A stretch of 64,000 nucleotides of DNA from contig NHNW01000012.1 of assembly GCA_002786025.1 (NCBI GenBank), forward strand, positions 434,001 through 498,000, written 5' to 3'. The notes beneath the pieces are model-generated. The model worked only from the letters and a program-made list of their open reading frames with translations, was not told where the DNA came from and made no database searches. A program made the position numbers and the translations under genes. The DNA comes from Zasmidium citrigriseum. Lineage: Eukaryota; Ascomycota; Dothideomycetes; Mycosphaerellales; Mycosphaerellaceae. Below, one piece after another: positions 1 to 10,182 of the stretch (position 1 is the first letter of the stretch; each line of letters starts with the position of its first letter).

Positions 1-1883
1 ACCCGGGAAATGTGGAGAACTTCCACCGCATGATCAAACTGCGACAAGGGAAACAGGAGGAGGTCGACACGATCAAACTCGCCATGAGGAACGTCAAGCG
101 GACTGGACAGGATGCGCACGAGCTTGGCAAACAGCTGAGTAGAGCTCAGAAATGGCTCGAAATCGACAAAGCCGAGGAAAAGCGCCTGGCAAGTGGAAGG
201 AAATTCTACATCCACCAGAGTCTGCAGAATTACCTGTCCGCACTCCGAGCAACCGACGAGCACGACATCTGCGTCCTGCGCTTCTTCGCAATGTGGCTCG
301 AGAACGCAGACGACCCAGAGGCGAATGGAGTCGTCTCGAAATACTTGCCCAACGTGCCAAGCTGGAAGATGGTTCTGCTCATGAACCAGCTCATATCACG
401 CGTCGAGCAAGATGCCTCAACCTTCCAAAGAACCCTGCAAAACATACTGGCGCGCATCTTCGTCGAGCATCCTTGGCATAGCATCCACCATTTGTTTGCT
501 GCTTCGCAACCGCCCATGACTTCGGACCCGGCGGCTCAGTCCCGATACAAGGCAGCCGAATCAATCTACCAAGAGATTGGGAAAGACCCAGAGGAACAGC
601 AGCTCTTGTCTCGCATATGGCAGGCCAACCGGTATTATAAGATGCTTGCCGAGGAAGTGCCGCAGAATGCGAGACCCGGCAGAGCCAAGGTGAGTGACTT
701 CACCTCCGGAACAAGAGTGTCTCGAAAGATCCCGAGCATGCGTTTGCCGCCTGCCACGGTTAGTATGCCACTGCGACCTAGCGGCAACTATGAAGATACC
801 CCTGTCATCGTGCGGTGGGAAGACAAGGCGATGATCATGTCCGGCCTGAGCGCGCCGAAGACATTGACCGCAATTGCATCGGATGGGAAGCCATACAAGC
901 AGCTTTTCAAGAGTGGAGATGATGATCTTCGACAAGACGCCATAATGGAACAGGTCTTTGGAGAAGTCAGCAAGATGCTCAGCAACCACAAGGCAACCCG
1001 ACAACGAGACCTCAAAGTTCGAACGTACAAGGTCATTCCACTGACAACAGGGAGTGGCATCATTGAGTTTGTGCCCAACTCGATACCACTCAATGACTAC
1101 CTGCGTCCGGCTCACAAGCGTTACTATCCGCAAGACTACAACGACGGAAAGGCGCGAGACATGATTAATAGTGTGAAGGAGGGCTCGGTCGAGCAACGGT
1201 TGAAGGCATATCGCAACGTTTGCGACCACCTCCATCCAGTCCTGCGCCATTTCTTCTTTGAGCTGTTTGACGATCCTGACGAGTGGTTTGAGAAGCGCAC
1301 CAACTACACGCGAACGACAGCCAGTATATCGATACTGGGCCACATTCTCGGGCTGGGTGATCGGCACTGCAGCAACATCTTGCTCGACCAGAAGACCGGC
1401 GAATGCGTGCACATCGACCTTGGTGTGGCGTTTGAAGCTGGTCGTATCCTACCCATCCCCGAGATGGTGCCTTTCCGACTCACTCGTGATGTCGTCGATG
1501 GCATGGGTGCGACGGGAACAGAAGGTGTGTTCAGGAGGTGTTGTGAGTTCACGCTCGATGCTGTTCGAGACGATAAAGACAGCATCATGACGTTGCTGAA
1601 TGTCCTTCGATACGATCCGTTGTACAACTGGACGCTGTCACCAGTTCGAGCAAAGCGTATGCAGGAGGCGCAAGATACAGGACGGAACGGAGTCGGCGCA
1701 GAACAGGGCTCGTCGAAGAGGAGGGAGCAGGAGGCTGGAGAGGCAGACAGATCACTGTCGATTGTGGAGAAGAAGCTCTCAAAGACGCTCAGCACAGCCG
1801 CCACGGTCAACGAGCTGATCCAGCAGGCGAGTGATGAGAAGCATCTGGCGACGCTCTTCTCGGGATGGGCTGCTTACTTCTAG
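1..1883 (+). CDS. tel1: Tel1/ATM-type PI3K-like protein kinase, C-terminal part (5' end outside window)
   Basis: Serine/threonine kinase of the DNA double-strand-break and telomere checkpoint, acting in the nucleus. The frame is open to the left edge, so about 626 C-terminal residues are visible and the real start lies outside. After an alpha-helical FAT-like stretch the kinase domain runs from about residue 280 to 590. It has the DLRQD segment, the catalytic GLGDRHCSN motif near residue 450, and the HIDLG metal-binding motif (the DFG equivalent) near 467. The protein ends in a FATC tail, LATLFSGWAAYF. The segments FEAGRILPIPEMVPFRLTRD and GVFRRCC are typical of ATM/Tel1 rather than ATR/Mec1 or TOR. 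No intron is needed in the visible part. The next gene is on the same strand, 599 bp away. Confidence 0.93.
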   Translation, partial: PGNVENFHRMIKLRQGKQEEVDTIKLAMRNVKRTGQDAHELGKQLSRAQKWLEIDKAEEKRLASGRKFYIHQSLQNYLSALRATDEHDICVLRFFAMWLENADDPEANGVVSKYLPNVPSWKMVLLMNQLISRVEQDASTFQRTLQNILARIFVEHPWHSIHHLFAASQPPMTSDPAAQSRYKAAESIYQEIGKDPEEQQLLSRIWQANRYYKMLAEEVPQNARPGRAKVSDFTSGTRVSRKIPSMRLPPATVSMPLRPSGNYEDTPVIVRWEDKAMIMSGLSAPKTLTAIASDGKPYKQLFKSGDDDLRQDAIMEQVFGEVSKMLSNHKATRQRDLKVRTYKVIPLTTGSGIIEFVPNSIPLNDYLRPAHKRYYPQDYNDGKARDMINSVKEGSVEQRLKAYRNVCDHLHPVLRHFFFELFDDPDEWFEKRTNYTRTTASISILGHILGLGDRHCSNILLDQKTGECVHIDLGVAFEAGRILPIPEMVPFRLTRDVVDGMGATGTEGVFRRCCEFTLDAVRDDKDSIMTLLNVLRYDPLYNWTLSPVRAKRMQEAQDTGRNGVGAEQGSSKRREQEAGEADRSLSIVEKKLSKTLSTAATVNELIQQASDEKHLATLFSGWAAYF

Positions 1884-2482
1884 AAAGGGGGCGGTCTTGA
1901 TTTTTCGCGTAGCTTGTCGCATTTGTTGAAGATGTTTTGGGTGAGGAAAAGCATGGCATTAGCGAGGCGTACGGATAATGCTGCATTCAAAGCATCCAAA
2001 AGGGCGACTATACAGTGTATAGACTTCGAAATGTATCAGTATTCGAATCACATGCTGACTTGAAGTTTAACGTTGAAATGGCTGGCTGTGATTGGCCGGG
2101 ATTGAGTCATGAATTTGAGTCGACCTCGAACAAATGTCCCTCGTCTGCTTCCACTTCTCCCACCAACCCCCACCCACGCAACCACGAATACGACAAACAA
2201 AGACAATAATCCAAGACCTTGACATGTGCTGTTACCACGCCGACCCAATCGAAACGCGACCGAAGCCAGCCCACAGCACGCATTTTCCACATCACGAGAC
2301 CGCGAACATGGCCTACTTTCACTGAAAGCAATGGCGCTGCCGACCACGCCGCGTACACACGAGTGTCTGCGTAACTTGTGCGATCATAAATTGAGCCACG
2401 CGAATTGTTCACCCGCGAAAGCGAACCCAGATTGAGGACACAACGAATTCCAACACTCAACAAAGTACCACCACACATCACC
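1884..2482. other. Intergenic: tel1 3' end and GCD2 promoter/5' leader
   Basis: No coding region is supported. The last ~250 bp before the GCD2 start are C- and A-rich (CCACACATCACC just before the ATG), as expected for a fungal 5' leader. No TATA box or repeat stands out. Confidence 0.5.
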
Positions 2483-3961
2483 ATGTCTGAGCAAAAGAAG
2501 CCAGAACAACCTCCAGCGGGAGAGGAGAAATTGTCGCCCGCTGAGCTGAAGAAGAAAGCCAAAGCAGAGAAGCAAGCAAGAAGAGCAGCGCAAAAGGAGC
2601 AGGGAGGTTCCGCAGCTGGTCCATCGACAGACGACGCAGTCCCGAACGGCGAGCCAAAGGGACAGAAGCCAGGAAGTGCCGGTGGCTCATCACAGCAGAA
2701 GCCGAAGGTCGAGAAGCAGCCACAGAAAGGTGCCCCCAGGCAGGGCGAAGCGAGCAGGAACCAGAGCGGAGGACCATCACAGCAGACGAACATGCCTGTG
2801 CGGAATCGACGAGCTTCACAGAGCGGCGGTCCCCCGCCAAAGGAGCCGGTCAAGAAGCAGGAGAACAAACAGGTCGAGCTCTTCAGCCACCTCTATACCC
2901 AGCCTCGACGTCAGACCATCGATGGCGTACCGAAAGACGTTCACCCGTCAGTCCTGGCACTTGGCTTGCAGATCAGCAGCTACGAGATTTGTGGAAGCAC
3001 TGCTCGCTGTGTTGCTATGCTGAATGCTTTTAAGGACGCCATTCAGGAATACACCACGCCGGCCGGGGCTTCGCTTGCTCGTCATTTGACTTCACACTAC
3101 CTCTCGCCACAAATCGACTACCTCAAATCATGTCGCCCGATATCAGAGTCCATGGGCAACGCCATTCGGTGGCTGAAGAAGCTGATCGTGGAGATCGACC
3201 CGAGTCTACCGGACCACGAGGCGAAGAACTACGTCTGCGAGAACATTGACAGGTTCATCCAAGAACGCATCACTGTTGCAGACCAAGCTATTGCAACCTC
3301 CGCCAGCTCGCAGATCAAGAACGGATCTGTTGTTCTCACATACGCCAAGAGCTCGATTGTTGAGAAGACGATCTTGCAGTCACACGCCAATGGTACTCAG
3401 TTCCGAGTCATTGTTCTTGACTCGAGACCTCTCTTCGAAGGCAAGAATTTGGCAACTCGACTCATGCACGCTGGCTTGCAAGTCGAGTACTACCCCTTCT
3501 CCGGAATGGCACGAGCCATGTCAGATGCCACTCTGGTTCTGCTCGGCGCGCATTCGATGCTTTCGAACGGCCGCCTGCAGTCCCGCATAGGCACAGCATC
3601 AATCGCCATGGCAGCACACAGAGCCGACGTTCCAGTCATAGTCTGCTGCGAATCCGTCAAGTTCAGCGGCAAAGTCGCCCTTGACAGCATCGTGCTGAAC
3701 GAAGTGGCTCCATCGGAAGAGCTTCTGCTGGCCGCTCCAAAGAGTGCGCCTACCCCTGCCAAGACTGAGAAAGACGACGATGAAGACGAGGTCAAGCTGA
3801 AGAGCCTTCAAGATTGGAAGGATATTCCGAACCTCCAGATCCTGAATCTGATGTACGATGTCACCCCGGCTGAGTACATTCGCATGGTTATATGCGAGTA
3901 TGGTAGCGTTCCGCCGAGTAGTGTGCCGGTGGTGCATCGGTTGGTTAATGAGGGTATGTAA
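2483..3961 (+). CDS. GCD2: Translation initiation factor eIF2B, delta subunit
   Basis: Regulatory subunit of the eIF2B guanine-nucleotide exchange factor, which recycles eIF2-GDP to eIF2-GTP in the cytoplasm and senses eIF2 phosphorylation in general amino-acid control. I chose the ATG at 2483 (context CACCATGTC) over longer in-frame extensions because it begins the charged MSEQKKPEQ leader typical of this subunit. That gives 492 residues. Residues 1-130 are a low-complexity Lys/Gln/Gly-rich tail. From about 150 to the end is the IF-2B fold, with the segments VVLTYAKSSIVEKTI, FRVIVLDSRP and TLVLLGAHSMLSNGRLQSRIGT, the last of which is diagnostic. It ends in ITPAEYI-like VTPAEYIRMVICEYG. There are no introns. 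Confidence 0.95.
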   Translation: MSEQKKPEQPPAGEEKLSPAELKKKAKAEKQARRAAQKEQGGSAAGPSTDDAVPNGEPKGQKPGSAGGSSQQKPKVEKQPQKGAPRQGEASRNQSGGPSQQTNMPVRNRRASQSGGPPPKEPVKKQENKQVELFSHLYTQPRRQTIDGVPKDVHPSVLALGLQISSYEICGSTARCVAMLNAFKDAIQEYTTPAGASLARHLTSHYLSPQIDYLKSCRPISESMGNAIRWLKKLIVEIDPSLPDHEAKNYVCENIDRFIQERITVADQAIATSASSQIKNGSVVLTYAKSSIVEKTILQSHANGTQFRVIVLDSRPLFEGKNLATRLMHAGLQVEYYPFSGMARAMSDATLVLLGAHSMLSNGRLQSRIGTASIAMAAHRADVPVIVCCESVKFSGKVALDSIVLNEVAPSEELLLAAPKSAPTPAKTEKDDDEDEVKLKSLQDWKDIPNLQILNLMYDVTPAEYIRMVICEYGSVPPSSVPVVHRLVNEGM

Positions 3962-5063
3962 GGTCAGAGAAACGGGGTTTGAGGTGGAATGGTACCTGTA
4001 ATGATAGGTGCTTGACGAAAAGGACTAGCAAGGTATTGGAGCCTTCGATGGCGAATAATTTGCGATAGGTATGAGCCTACGAATACTGAAAATTGCAATG
4101 ATTCACACGCATGTCCTATCTTCCCTGCTGTGACACTATCAAGAACGGCCCTGAGAGAAAGCACTATTGATCCAGACAGGGCCATGATCAGAGGCTCGCC
4201 CGTTCTCAAGCACGACAAGCTTTGGAAAAGGGGCAAGAGGCGCACCACTCGGACTCATTCTACTCTCCGTCACTTCCGGCTTTCGAAAACCTGCTATGCA
4301 CGGTTTTATTGCTTTGATCGACTAGAGAGATACGAACGTAGTCTACAAGTAAGGCCTAGAGGATTTCACGGGTGGACGCACTAACTGACGGCCTAGGAAG
4401 AAGGATTATCTCCAGGGCGTTGACTTCGTATCCGAATTTCTCGTGGACCAGAAGAGAGATGTTGTTCTCCGTCGTTCGCAACCTTTTGAAGGGTGCTTTA
4501 CGCCTCTTCGATGGCTTGATCGGATGGAGAAGGATGGAGAAAGTCTGCGCATTGGGAGGCTGAAGTGTCTTACGTATGGAAGGGCTGGTAGGTGGAGTAG
4601 GGCAGAGTGCGTCTCAAGGATAGAATACTCGGAACGGCGGGCCGGTTCGGTTGAAATGAGTCTGTTCTCCGTCGTTCTCGATCTCTCAAAACATGCTATA
4701 CGCCTCTCTGTTGGCTTGGTCGGATGGAGAAGCACGGAGATCGGGTTTGGATATACTTGGCCAGATGAAGTCAATTAATAGAATGAAGGTCATTGAAAGC
4801 AAGAGATGATAGGGTGGATTTTGATCAGGCACGCATGATGTAGTAAGTAGGAGGGGCATCTCGGTCGAAGCATTTTATCTCTCTAACTGATACATTTCTA
4901 GAACTGACTGAATGCTGCTTCAGTGCCGTAGACGGCTGTATAATCGTCGAGAAGGAGATGAGAAATCTATTCTTACACAAGACCCATTCCCGCTGTATCG
5001 TATAAGGTCCATCACCTTTCAACTCCGCGCCAAAATCAACAGGAAAGGAACAGAAAGCAACTC
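3962..5063. other. Intergenic 1.1 kb containing a degenerate ~200-bp-period repeat
   Basis: The gap lies between convergent genes (GCD2 and the gene ending at 5064), so it holds two 3' ends rather than promoters. Short ORFs here do not resemble proteins. The main structure is the three-copy repeat at 4262-4740, listed separately. Confidence 0.55.
4262..4740. repeat. Three diverged copies of a ~75-bp block at ~200-bp spacing
   Basis: The block starts with CTCCGTC at 4265, 4467 and 4667, so spacings are 202 and 200 bp. Copies at 4464-4540 and 4664-4740 share GTTCTCCGTCGTT, a GCTxTACGCCTCT core, GGCTTG(A/G)TCGGATGGAGAA and a GGAGA end. The copy at 4262-4335 is more diverged but keeps CTCCGTC, GAAAACCTGCTATGCACG (compare CAAAACATGCTATACGCC) and TTGATCG. 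The ~125 bp between blocks are not obviously conserved. Origin is unknown. It could be an old tandem duplication or remnants of a dispersed element. Confidence 0.75.
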
Positions 5064-6425
5064 TCACTCCATCGAGATCTCCTCACCCCAGCCCTTCCTA
5101 CCCGCAGTCCAGCGCTCGTAATACGCCCTCCCTCTTATGTACCGGGAGGTCTCCACCATCGAGGACCAGGCGCTCCGGAGAAGCTCGCCATCCTTACCCA
5201 CGTTGTACGTGAGCGCAAGGAAAGGCTCCTCGCAGACGATGTTTACTTCCTCGAGGTAGGCGAATTGACGGATTATCTCCAGCAGGAAATCGTCGGTGAT
5301 CGAGCAGCATAGTTCCTCAGGATCCATGTGAATTGTGAGAGTCTGAATGTGAGGGAGGAACGTATGCACCCAGATGACCATTCTCTCAAGAAGCTTGCGG
5401 TGTTGGACGTTCGATTGCTTCTCCTCGCTTGCCATGTCCTTGAGGATCTGCTCGCCCTCCTGGTAACAGTTCATCACGCCGGTCCTCTTCGTACGGGGGA
5501 GGTCGTCGAGCACGTACTTCCAACCGATGTCCAGGTGCGTGACTTCCTTCTGCACCGTGGGAGAGCCTCGCATCAGGGTGAGAAAATCTCGAACTTCGTT
5601 CCTCACGTGCTGGTCGGACACCTCCTCGCCGAGTCGGTTGGCCAGGAAGAGGCCAAGTGAGAATAGACCCGTCAATCCAGCTTTCAGATCGTCGTCGATG
5701 GATGGACTCTCGAGCAAGCTGGTGAATTGCTTCACGGAGGTGTTGGAAGTCGACTCGTACAGGGCATCGCGGACGATATTGATACTGATGGGAGAGTGGC
5801 TCTCCAGAGACAAAGACAGAAGGCGATTGAAGTAGGTGGAGCGTTGCACCAGAGCGTTTGACTGCTCTTCTGTGTCTCTCTCGTTCTCAACAGTATTGGC
5901 GCCGGACGAGGTGTCGTTGCCTGTGTTGTTGGCACAGACGGAGCAGTTCTTGGAGATAGAGCCGGTAGTGAGATCGATCGATGAGGCGGTCGCTGATTCA
6001 GCGGTCTCAGGAACGCTGGACTCGGCCTTGCTCTCAGGAGTAGTGCTCTCTGGTGTTGCATTCTCGAGATTTGGGGCTTCGACCGAGCCATTGACAGGGC
6101 TTTCAAGGGGATCAAGAGTCGAATGAGTCGCGGTGATAGGTACAGAGGTGCTAAGGGCGGCGGAAGAGTCGTTGGTATCGTGAAAGGCGAACTCGACAGT
6201 CGTGTCGCTCTCAATCGTCAACGCCTCGACCGAGCCAACGAGAGGCTGGTCAGAGGCTTCGTCGGCAGTCGCAGTCGGGGAGATCGTGATAGGTCCAGGG
6301 TAGTCGTACTCAGTGTAATTGTCGGCGTACTCGAAGGGCTCGAAATACTCGCTCGGAGCCTCGCTGCAGACGGAGTCGTTGTCGGACATGTTCAAAACGG
6401 TGTATAGATTATCGGATGGTGTCAT
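5064..6425 (-). CDS. Hypothetical acidic protein, 453 residues
   Basis: Not recognised. The frame is open to 6620, but the first ATG is at 6425, giving 453 residues. The N-terminal half (to about residue 200) is low-complexity, rich in Ser, Thr, Glu, Asn and Pro, and is probably disordered. It holds a small Cys pair (NCSVCANN). The C-terminal half, from about residue 205, is predicted helical and more conserved-looking, with hydrophobic patches (GLTGLFSLGLFLANRLGEEV, WVHTFLPHIQTL) and a tail rich in Trp and Tyr. There is no signal peptide and no clear membrane segment. The gene is convergent with GCD2 across the repeat-bearing gap. Confidence 0.75.
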   Translation of the reverse strand: MTPSDNLYTVLNMSDNDSVCSEAPSEYFEPFEYADNYTEYDYPGPITISPTATADEASDQPLVGSVEALTIESDTTVEFAFHDTNDSSAALSTSVPITATHSTLDPLESPVNGSVEAPNLENATPESTTPESKAESSVPETAESATASSIDLTTGSISKNCSVCANNTGNDTSSGANTVENERDTEEQSNALVQRSTYFNRLLSLSLESHSPISINIVRDALYESTSNTSVKQFTSLLESPSIDDDLKAGLTGLFSLGLFLANRLGEEVSDQHVRNEVRDFLTLMRGSPTVQKEVTHLDIGWKYVLDDLPRTKRTGVMNCYQEGEQILKDMASEEKQSNVQHRKLLERMVIWVHTFLPHIQTLTIHMDPEELCCSITDDFLLEIIRQFAYLEEVNIVCEEPFLALTYNVGKDGELLRSAWSSMVETSRYIRGRAYYERWTAGRKGWGEEISME

Positions 6426-7656
6426 GGTGCGTCGAAGGAGTCTTTGGTGGAGCGGAAGCCGAAGGTTGTTGTCGAAGTTGAGTTGCCGCCGAAGAAGTCC
6501 AAAATGGTGGTTGTAAAAGTCGTGGATGAAGGAATCCAGAAGAAGTCTTAAGTAACCCCAACTCTCACACTCCACATGCCCTCCAAAACCACGCACATGA
6601 GCCTCCAAGACCCTTTCCACATGTCTTCACAACGCTTCAGCCTAAGCTTGTGAAGCGCATGTGCGTGAGTGAATGTGCGGCAAGAGTCGGCTCGTGCAAA
6701 AGAGCACGAGCACAAAGATCTTTGGGTTCTGCATGCCTAGGATTCTTGTCTTCTTCTTGGGCGTCTACAAGATGGTGTATACTCTTCGAACTTGTTGTAT
6801 AGATAGATATAGATGTTCTGCTATTCCGGGGGAAATACGTAAGAGCCGCTGGCATATATCTTTCCCAAGATGCTTGCTTGAGGCTTCAGCAGTATATGCT
6901 TTATGCATCTCACCTATGTCTCTTTTGATATTAGCAAACTTTCACCCTTCGAAAGATTCATTCACTCACCCCTCTCCTTTCACATGCTCGCCCTTCCAAA
7001 CAACCCCACTTCACCACCTAATCCCTGTCATCAACACAGCCACTCCCCTAGAAACAGCCACCTCCCCGCGCCGCGGAACACCTTCAACTCCAAGCACGCA
7101 CAAACCTGCTTTCTCATGCTTAGCAACTTGGCATCGAAGATCTCGCGATGGTGCAGGCTTGGTACAGTGCGGTCTACTGATCCTCCCGACCAGCCGACGC
7201 TACGCCCTAAGCCAAGAGAGCGAAGAACGGTATCATGGAATCCTGACGAGCAAGTTCGCAGGAATGCTGACTGGATTCCCGTGCATGCGAGGGATTGAAC
7301 GCAACAACGACCAAAACAGGAAAGAGGATTGAGGGCTTGCAGAGATAAAAGAGTCAAAGGACTTTCGGAGTTTTTGAACTCGGTCATCTAGAAATGCAAG
7401 TAGATAGCCACTCTTCACAAATCCCCCATGATCATCAACATGATATCATCCACAGATCAATCAGTCTTGCCCTTTCCCATCAGACAATAGATATCAACAA
7501 ACATTTCATCCACAAATGCTTCGAACGCTGCACAGATTTTCTTTTCCCCATCATGTCATGTCGTCTCGATTTCCAGAAACGCCGTCATATACCCAGTAGA
7601 TCCCACAAATATCAGATCGTGCCGTAGAAACTCCATATATGTTGAAAAGATGAAAA
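6426..7656. other. Intergenic 1.2 kb (promoter of the minus-strand gene at 5064-6425, 3' region of the arrestin gene)
   Basis: No coding region is supported. It contains an 8-bp perfect inverted repeat at 6690-6711 (arm GCTCGTGC, 6-nt loop) and C-rich stretches around 6950-7080. Short ORFs on both strands lack domain-like composition. Confidence 0.5.
6690..6711. repeat. Perfect 8-bp inverted repeat (potential hairpin)
   Basis: GCTCGTGC at 6690-6697 is followed by a 6-nt A-rich loop and then GCACGAGC at 6704-6711. It lies about 270 bp upstream of the start at 6425, so it could sit in the leader or promoter of that gene. No function is assigned. Confidence 0.5.
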
Positions 7657-10182
7657 TCATGTCCCTCCCACAGGGACCCAGCTCCTTCCCAAATCCATAC
7701 TTCTGTTTATTCTTCCTCCTGGCGTGAGGGGTACGTTGACTCGTCCAGATCGATGGCTCTCGTCGCCGCTGTCCGAGTCATAAGCATCGCCCAGTCGCGC
7801 AAAGTAGTCTGCTAAGCCATTGGTCGGGCTTGCAATGTCGTTGTACTGTGGCGGTGGGGTGATCAATGGTGGCGGTGGCTCTTCCTCTTCGAACGCCGGC
7901 GGGTTGAAAGACGGCGCTCGTAGAAGATGAATTGGCCGCTCTACCGACTGCATCCGGTTGTGGCCTACATGGTTCGCAGCGTGTATGGTCGGCGGTCTTG
8001 CAAGGCCTGGCGACATTATCGATGGCGTTGATGATCTGTTGTCCTCAGCACTGGTTCGCGAGCCGGTGTTGATCGCGTGTAACGTCGGGACGAAGTTTGT
8101 CGGTGAGTTCCTTCGCCGAGCAGCCCCTGGGCAGCCACACTCGAAGAGGTTCGCACTCATAGGAGTCGCCATTGGCGAGGTGTATGCCGGTAGCGAGATG
8201 TTTGCTTGCGTGGCGCGACACGAGAGGATGTGGAACGGCGAGTCGATGGAGATCTCGAAGTGTCTGCGTTTGCTCGGGTCGTTCGCATCTGGTTTCGATA
8301 GTCGCATCACAATCTTGATCCAATGGTGGACCTGGATATTTTGGTACGTCGTATCAAAGTGCAGTCTCTGGCTCCGGTCCCTGTCCTTCATGGTGTGACA
8401 GCTTGGCAGTTGCACATTGAACTCCATTTCTGTGGGTCCGATGTTTGAGTCACCTTCCAGGTTACCCAGCAGGTTCGTGGTATCCGTCGGTGCGACGTCC
8501 TCTCCGCGTGCAGCTCGTGCTCGTTGGTCGTATGGGATGCCACCTCCAGCGGTTACTCGCATCGTACTTCCAGGGAAGGTGGTCGTCATTGGGCCGTCCG
8601 CGCGTTTCTCAAACAGTTGCACTTTCCTGGTCGGCTCCATCCGATGTACCCGTTTGTTTGAACAGAAGTATTCGATATTTTCCGTGACCAGGACTTTTAT
8701 TCGATGACACTGTACTTTCGCGAGCGGCGTCAGTTTGAAGGCAATCGGTACCTGGGTTCCAAGAGGAAAGCTCTTTCCAGAGATGACAATGTCGTAGTGA
8801 AGTTGATCTTCCCAGTTCCTGCTGATCGCAATCGGTTCGACTTGTTCCAGAGATCCCTCAGCAGGAGCTCGAATAAGGGTGACTTCTTTGTTTCCGACAA
8901 GATTCGCTCTGAAAGCTCCAGATCGCTCGACAACAGCCTCCAACTCGTATTTGACAGATCCAAGCTCGACATCGATGGTCTCGGGTAATCGGCTGTCCAA
9001 GGGCAGTTCAAAGTTGTATATGTAATCACCTGGCAAAAACGTTCGGTATCCTTTCGCAGCCACAGTCGGACCTGGTGCAGGATCGCCCTTTCCAAAACTT
9101 CGAGATTGGTTCACGGACAGTGCGAGCTTCTTGGCATCTTTTGTGCTGAGGTTGAGCGCAGAGCCCGAATCCGTCGATCTACCGAGTGGATCCAGCCTCG
9201 TCACTGTCGAAGAAGAGCCGTCGGGTCCTTTGAACAGTTGTACATGATCGGCATTGGTGCCCTTCTCAGCGCCCTCGAACTGGGCGTTGAAGAAGGGCCA
9301 TGTATGTGACATAATCGTATCCTTCTCTTCGAATTCGACTTTCCGTGGTGGAATGCCTTCGGGCCATTTCGTGATCGCGGTGCCCTTGAACTTGAGAGTG
9401 ACGGCCTTGATCTTGGCGGTCTTCTGTACTCGCAAATGTAGACCTCCTCGCAGCATCGCAGTGTTTCCAGGAGAGTTTTCCGTATTCTCGAAACCTTGAA
9501 GGAACAGTGCCGGCTCGGCCAGATGAATACCCATACTGACGCCATTTCCAGATGCAATCGGCTTCTCGTCGTCCAAATTCAGATTGGGAATCACGCTGTC
9601 CACCACTGATGTGTCTATTCGCGGTGACGCTTGTGCGATGCTGCCATTGGTCGTCGATGAATTCGAAGAGTATGTTGAACTGTCCCGGGCATCGCTGCTC
9701 AATCTGGGTCTCTGCAAATGTGCGTTGATAGGCCCGCCTATCGAATGCCGGATCCCGCCACGCATGTTGTTGGATTCGCTTTGTGGTTGAGCAGCGGCTC
9801 CACTCTCACCACTCTGCTGGGACTGCGAGCGTTTGACGGGAGACCACGACCTCCTCTTGCTCTGAGTGTCGCTGTTCTGTGGGGTTCGTGACGAGTCGGA
9901 TGAGGTGGAGTTGGCGATGACGGAGCGGAGAAAGCGCTTGGCGTTCTCTCGAGTGCCCGCCAGCTTGACTTTGACGGAGGGCTTTCGCTTTTCTTTGAAG
10001 GGATAAGGGACCTGATCGGTCTTTTGTAGATCTCGCTCCGGATCTACCGACTTGACGCAGACACGGCCAGGCCCAACACGTCGTGGTCGAAAAAGTTTAG
10101 GGGGCTTGTCGTAATCGTTGTGGTGTGTAGCCGGGTCGTAGTAGAGGAGACCGTAGGTGGAGGAGCGATACGAGACTGCCAT
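7657..10182 (-). CDS. Arrestin-related trafficking adaptor (ART family, PPxY-containing)
   Basis: Alpha-arrestins recruit the Rsp5/HulA HECT ubiquitin ligase to plasma-membrane transporters and trigger their endocytosis. The start chosen is the ATG at 10182 (MAVSYRSS), giving 841 residues. An earlier in-frame stretch is His/Leu-rich and looks like leader sequence. After a disordered Ser-rich region the arrestin N domain begins near residue 225 (LFLQGFEN, LRGGLHLRVQKTAKIKAVTL, IMSHTWPFFNAQ). It is followed by YNFELPLDSRLPETI, and the C domain starts near 500 (YDIVISGKSFPLGTQVPIAF). A PPQY motif near residue 777 lies in a poly-proline tract and fits a WW-domain ligand. There are no introns. Which transporters it controls cannot be told from sequence. 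Confidence 0.9.
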   Translation of the reverse strand: MAVSYRSSTYGLLYYDPATHHNDYDKPPKLFRPRRVGPGRVCVKSVDPERDLQKTDQVPYPFKEKRKPSVKVKLAGTRENAKRFLRSVIANSTSSDSSRTPQNSDTQSKRRSWSPVKRSQSQQSGESGAAAQPQSESNNMRGGIRHSIGGPINAHLQRPRLSSDARDSSTYSSNSSTTNGSIAQASPRIDTSVVDSVIPNLNLDDEKPIASGNGVSMGIHLAEPALFLQGFENTENSPGNTAMLRGGLHLRVQKTAKIKAVTLKFKGTAITKWPEGIPPRKVEFEEKDTIMSHTWPFFNAQFEGAEKGTNADHVQLFKGPDGSSSTVTRLDPLGRSTDSGSALNLSTKDAKKLALSVNQSRSFGKGDPAPGPTVAAKGYRTFLPGDYIYNFELPLDSRLPETIDVELGSVKYELEAVVERSGAFRANLVGNKEVTLIRAPAEGSLEQVEPIAISRNWEDQLHYDIVISGKSFPLGTQVPIAFKLTPLAKVQCHRIKVLVTENIEYFCSNKRVHRMEPTRKVQLFEKRADGPMTTTFPGSTMRVTAGGGIPYDQRARAARGEDVAPTDTTNLLGNLEGDSNIGPTEMEFNVQLPSCHTMKDRDRSQRLHFDTTYQNIQVHHWIKIVMRLSKPDANDPSKRRHFEISIDSPFHILSCRATQANISLPAYTSPMATPMSANLFECGCPGAARRRNSPTNFVPTLHAINTGSRTSAEDNRSSTPSIMSPGLARPPTIHAANHVGHNRMQSVERPIHLLRAPSFNPPAFEEEEPPPPLITPPPQYNDIASPTNGLADYFARLGDAYDSDSGDESHRSGRVNVPLTPGGRINRSMDLGRSWVPVGGT

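Noticed and set aside
561..1412. 283-residue ORF on minus inside tel1
   Set aside because: Antisense to the highly conserved kinase domain; no independent signal.
2107..2868. 253-residue ORF on minus, overlapping the GCD2 N-terminus
   Set aside because: Antisense shadow of a low-complexity Gln/Lys/Gly region; Cys/Phe/Gly-rich with no domain.
4406..4774. 122-residue ORF on minus across the 200-bp repeat
   Set aside because: Composition follows the repeat; the 200-bp period is not a multiple of three, so the copies are read in different frames.
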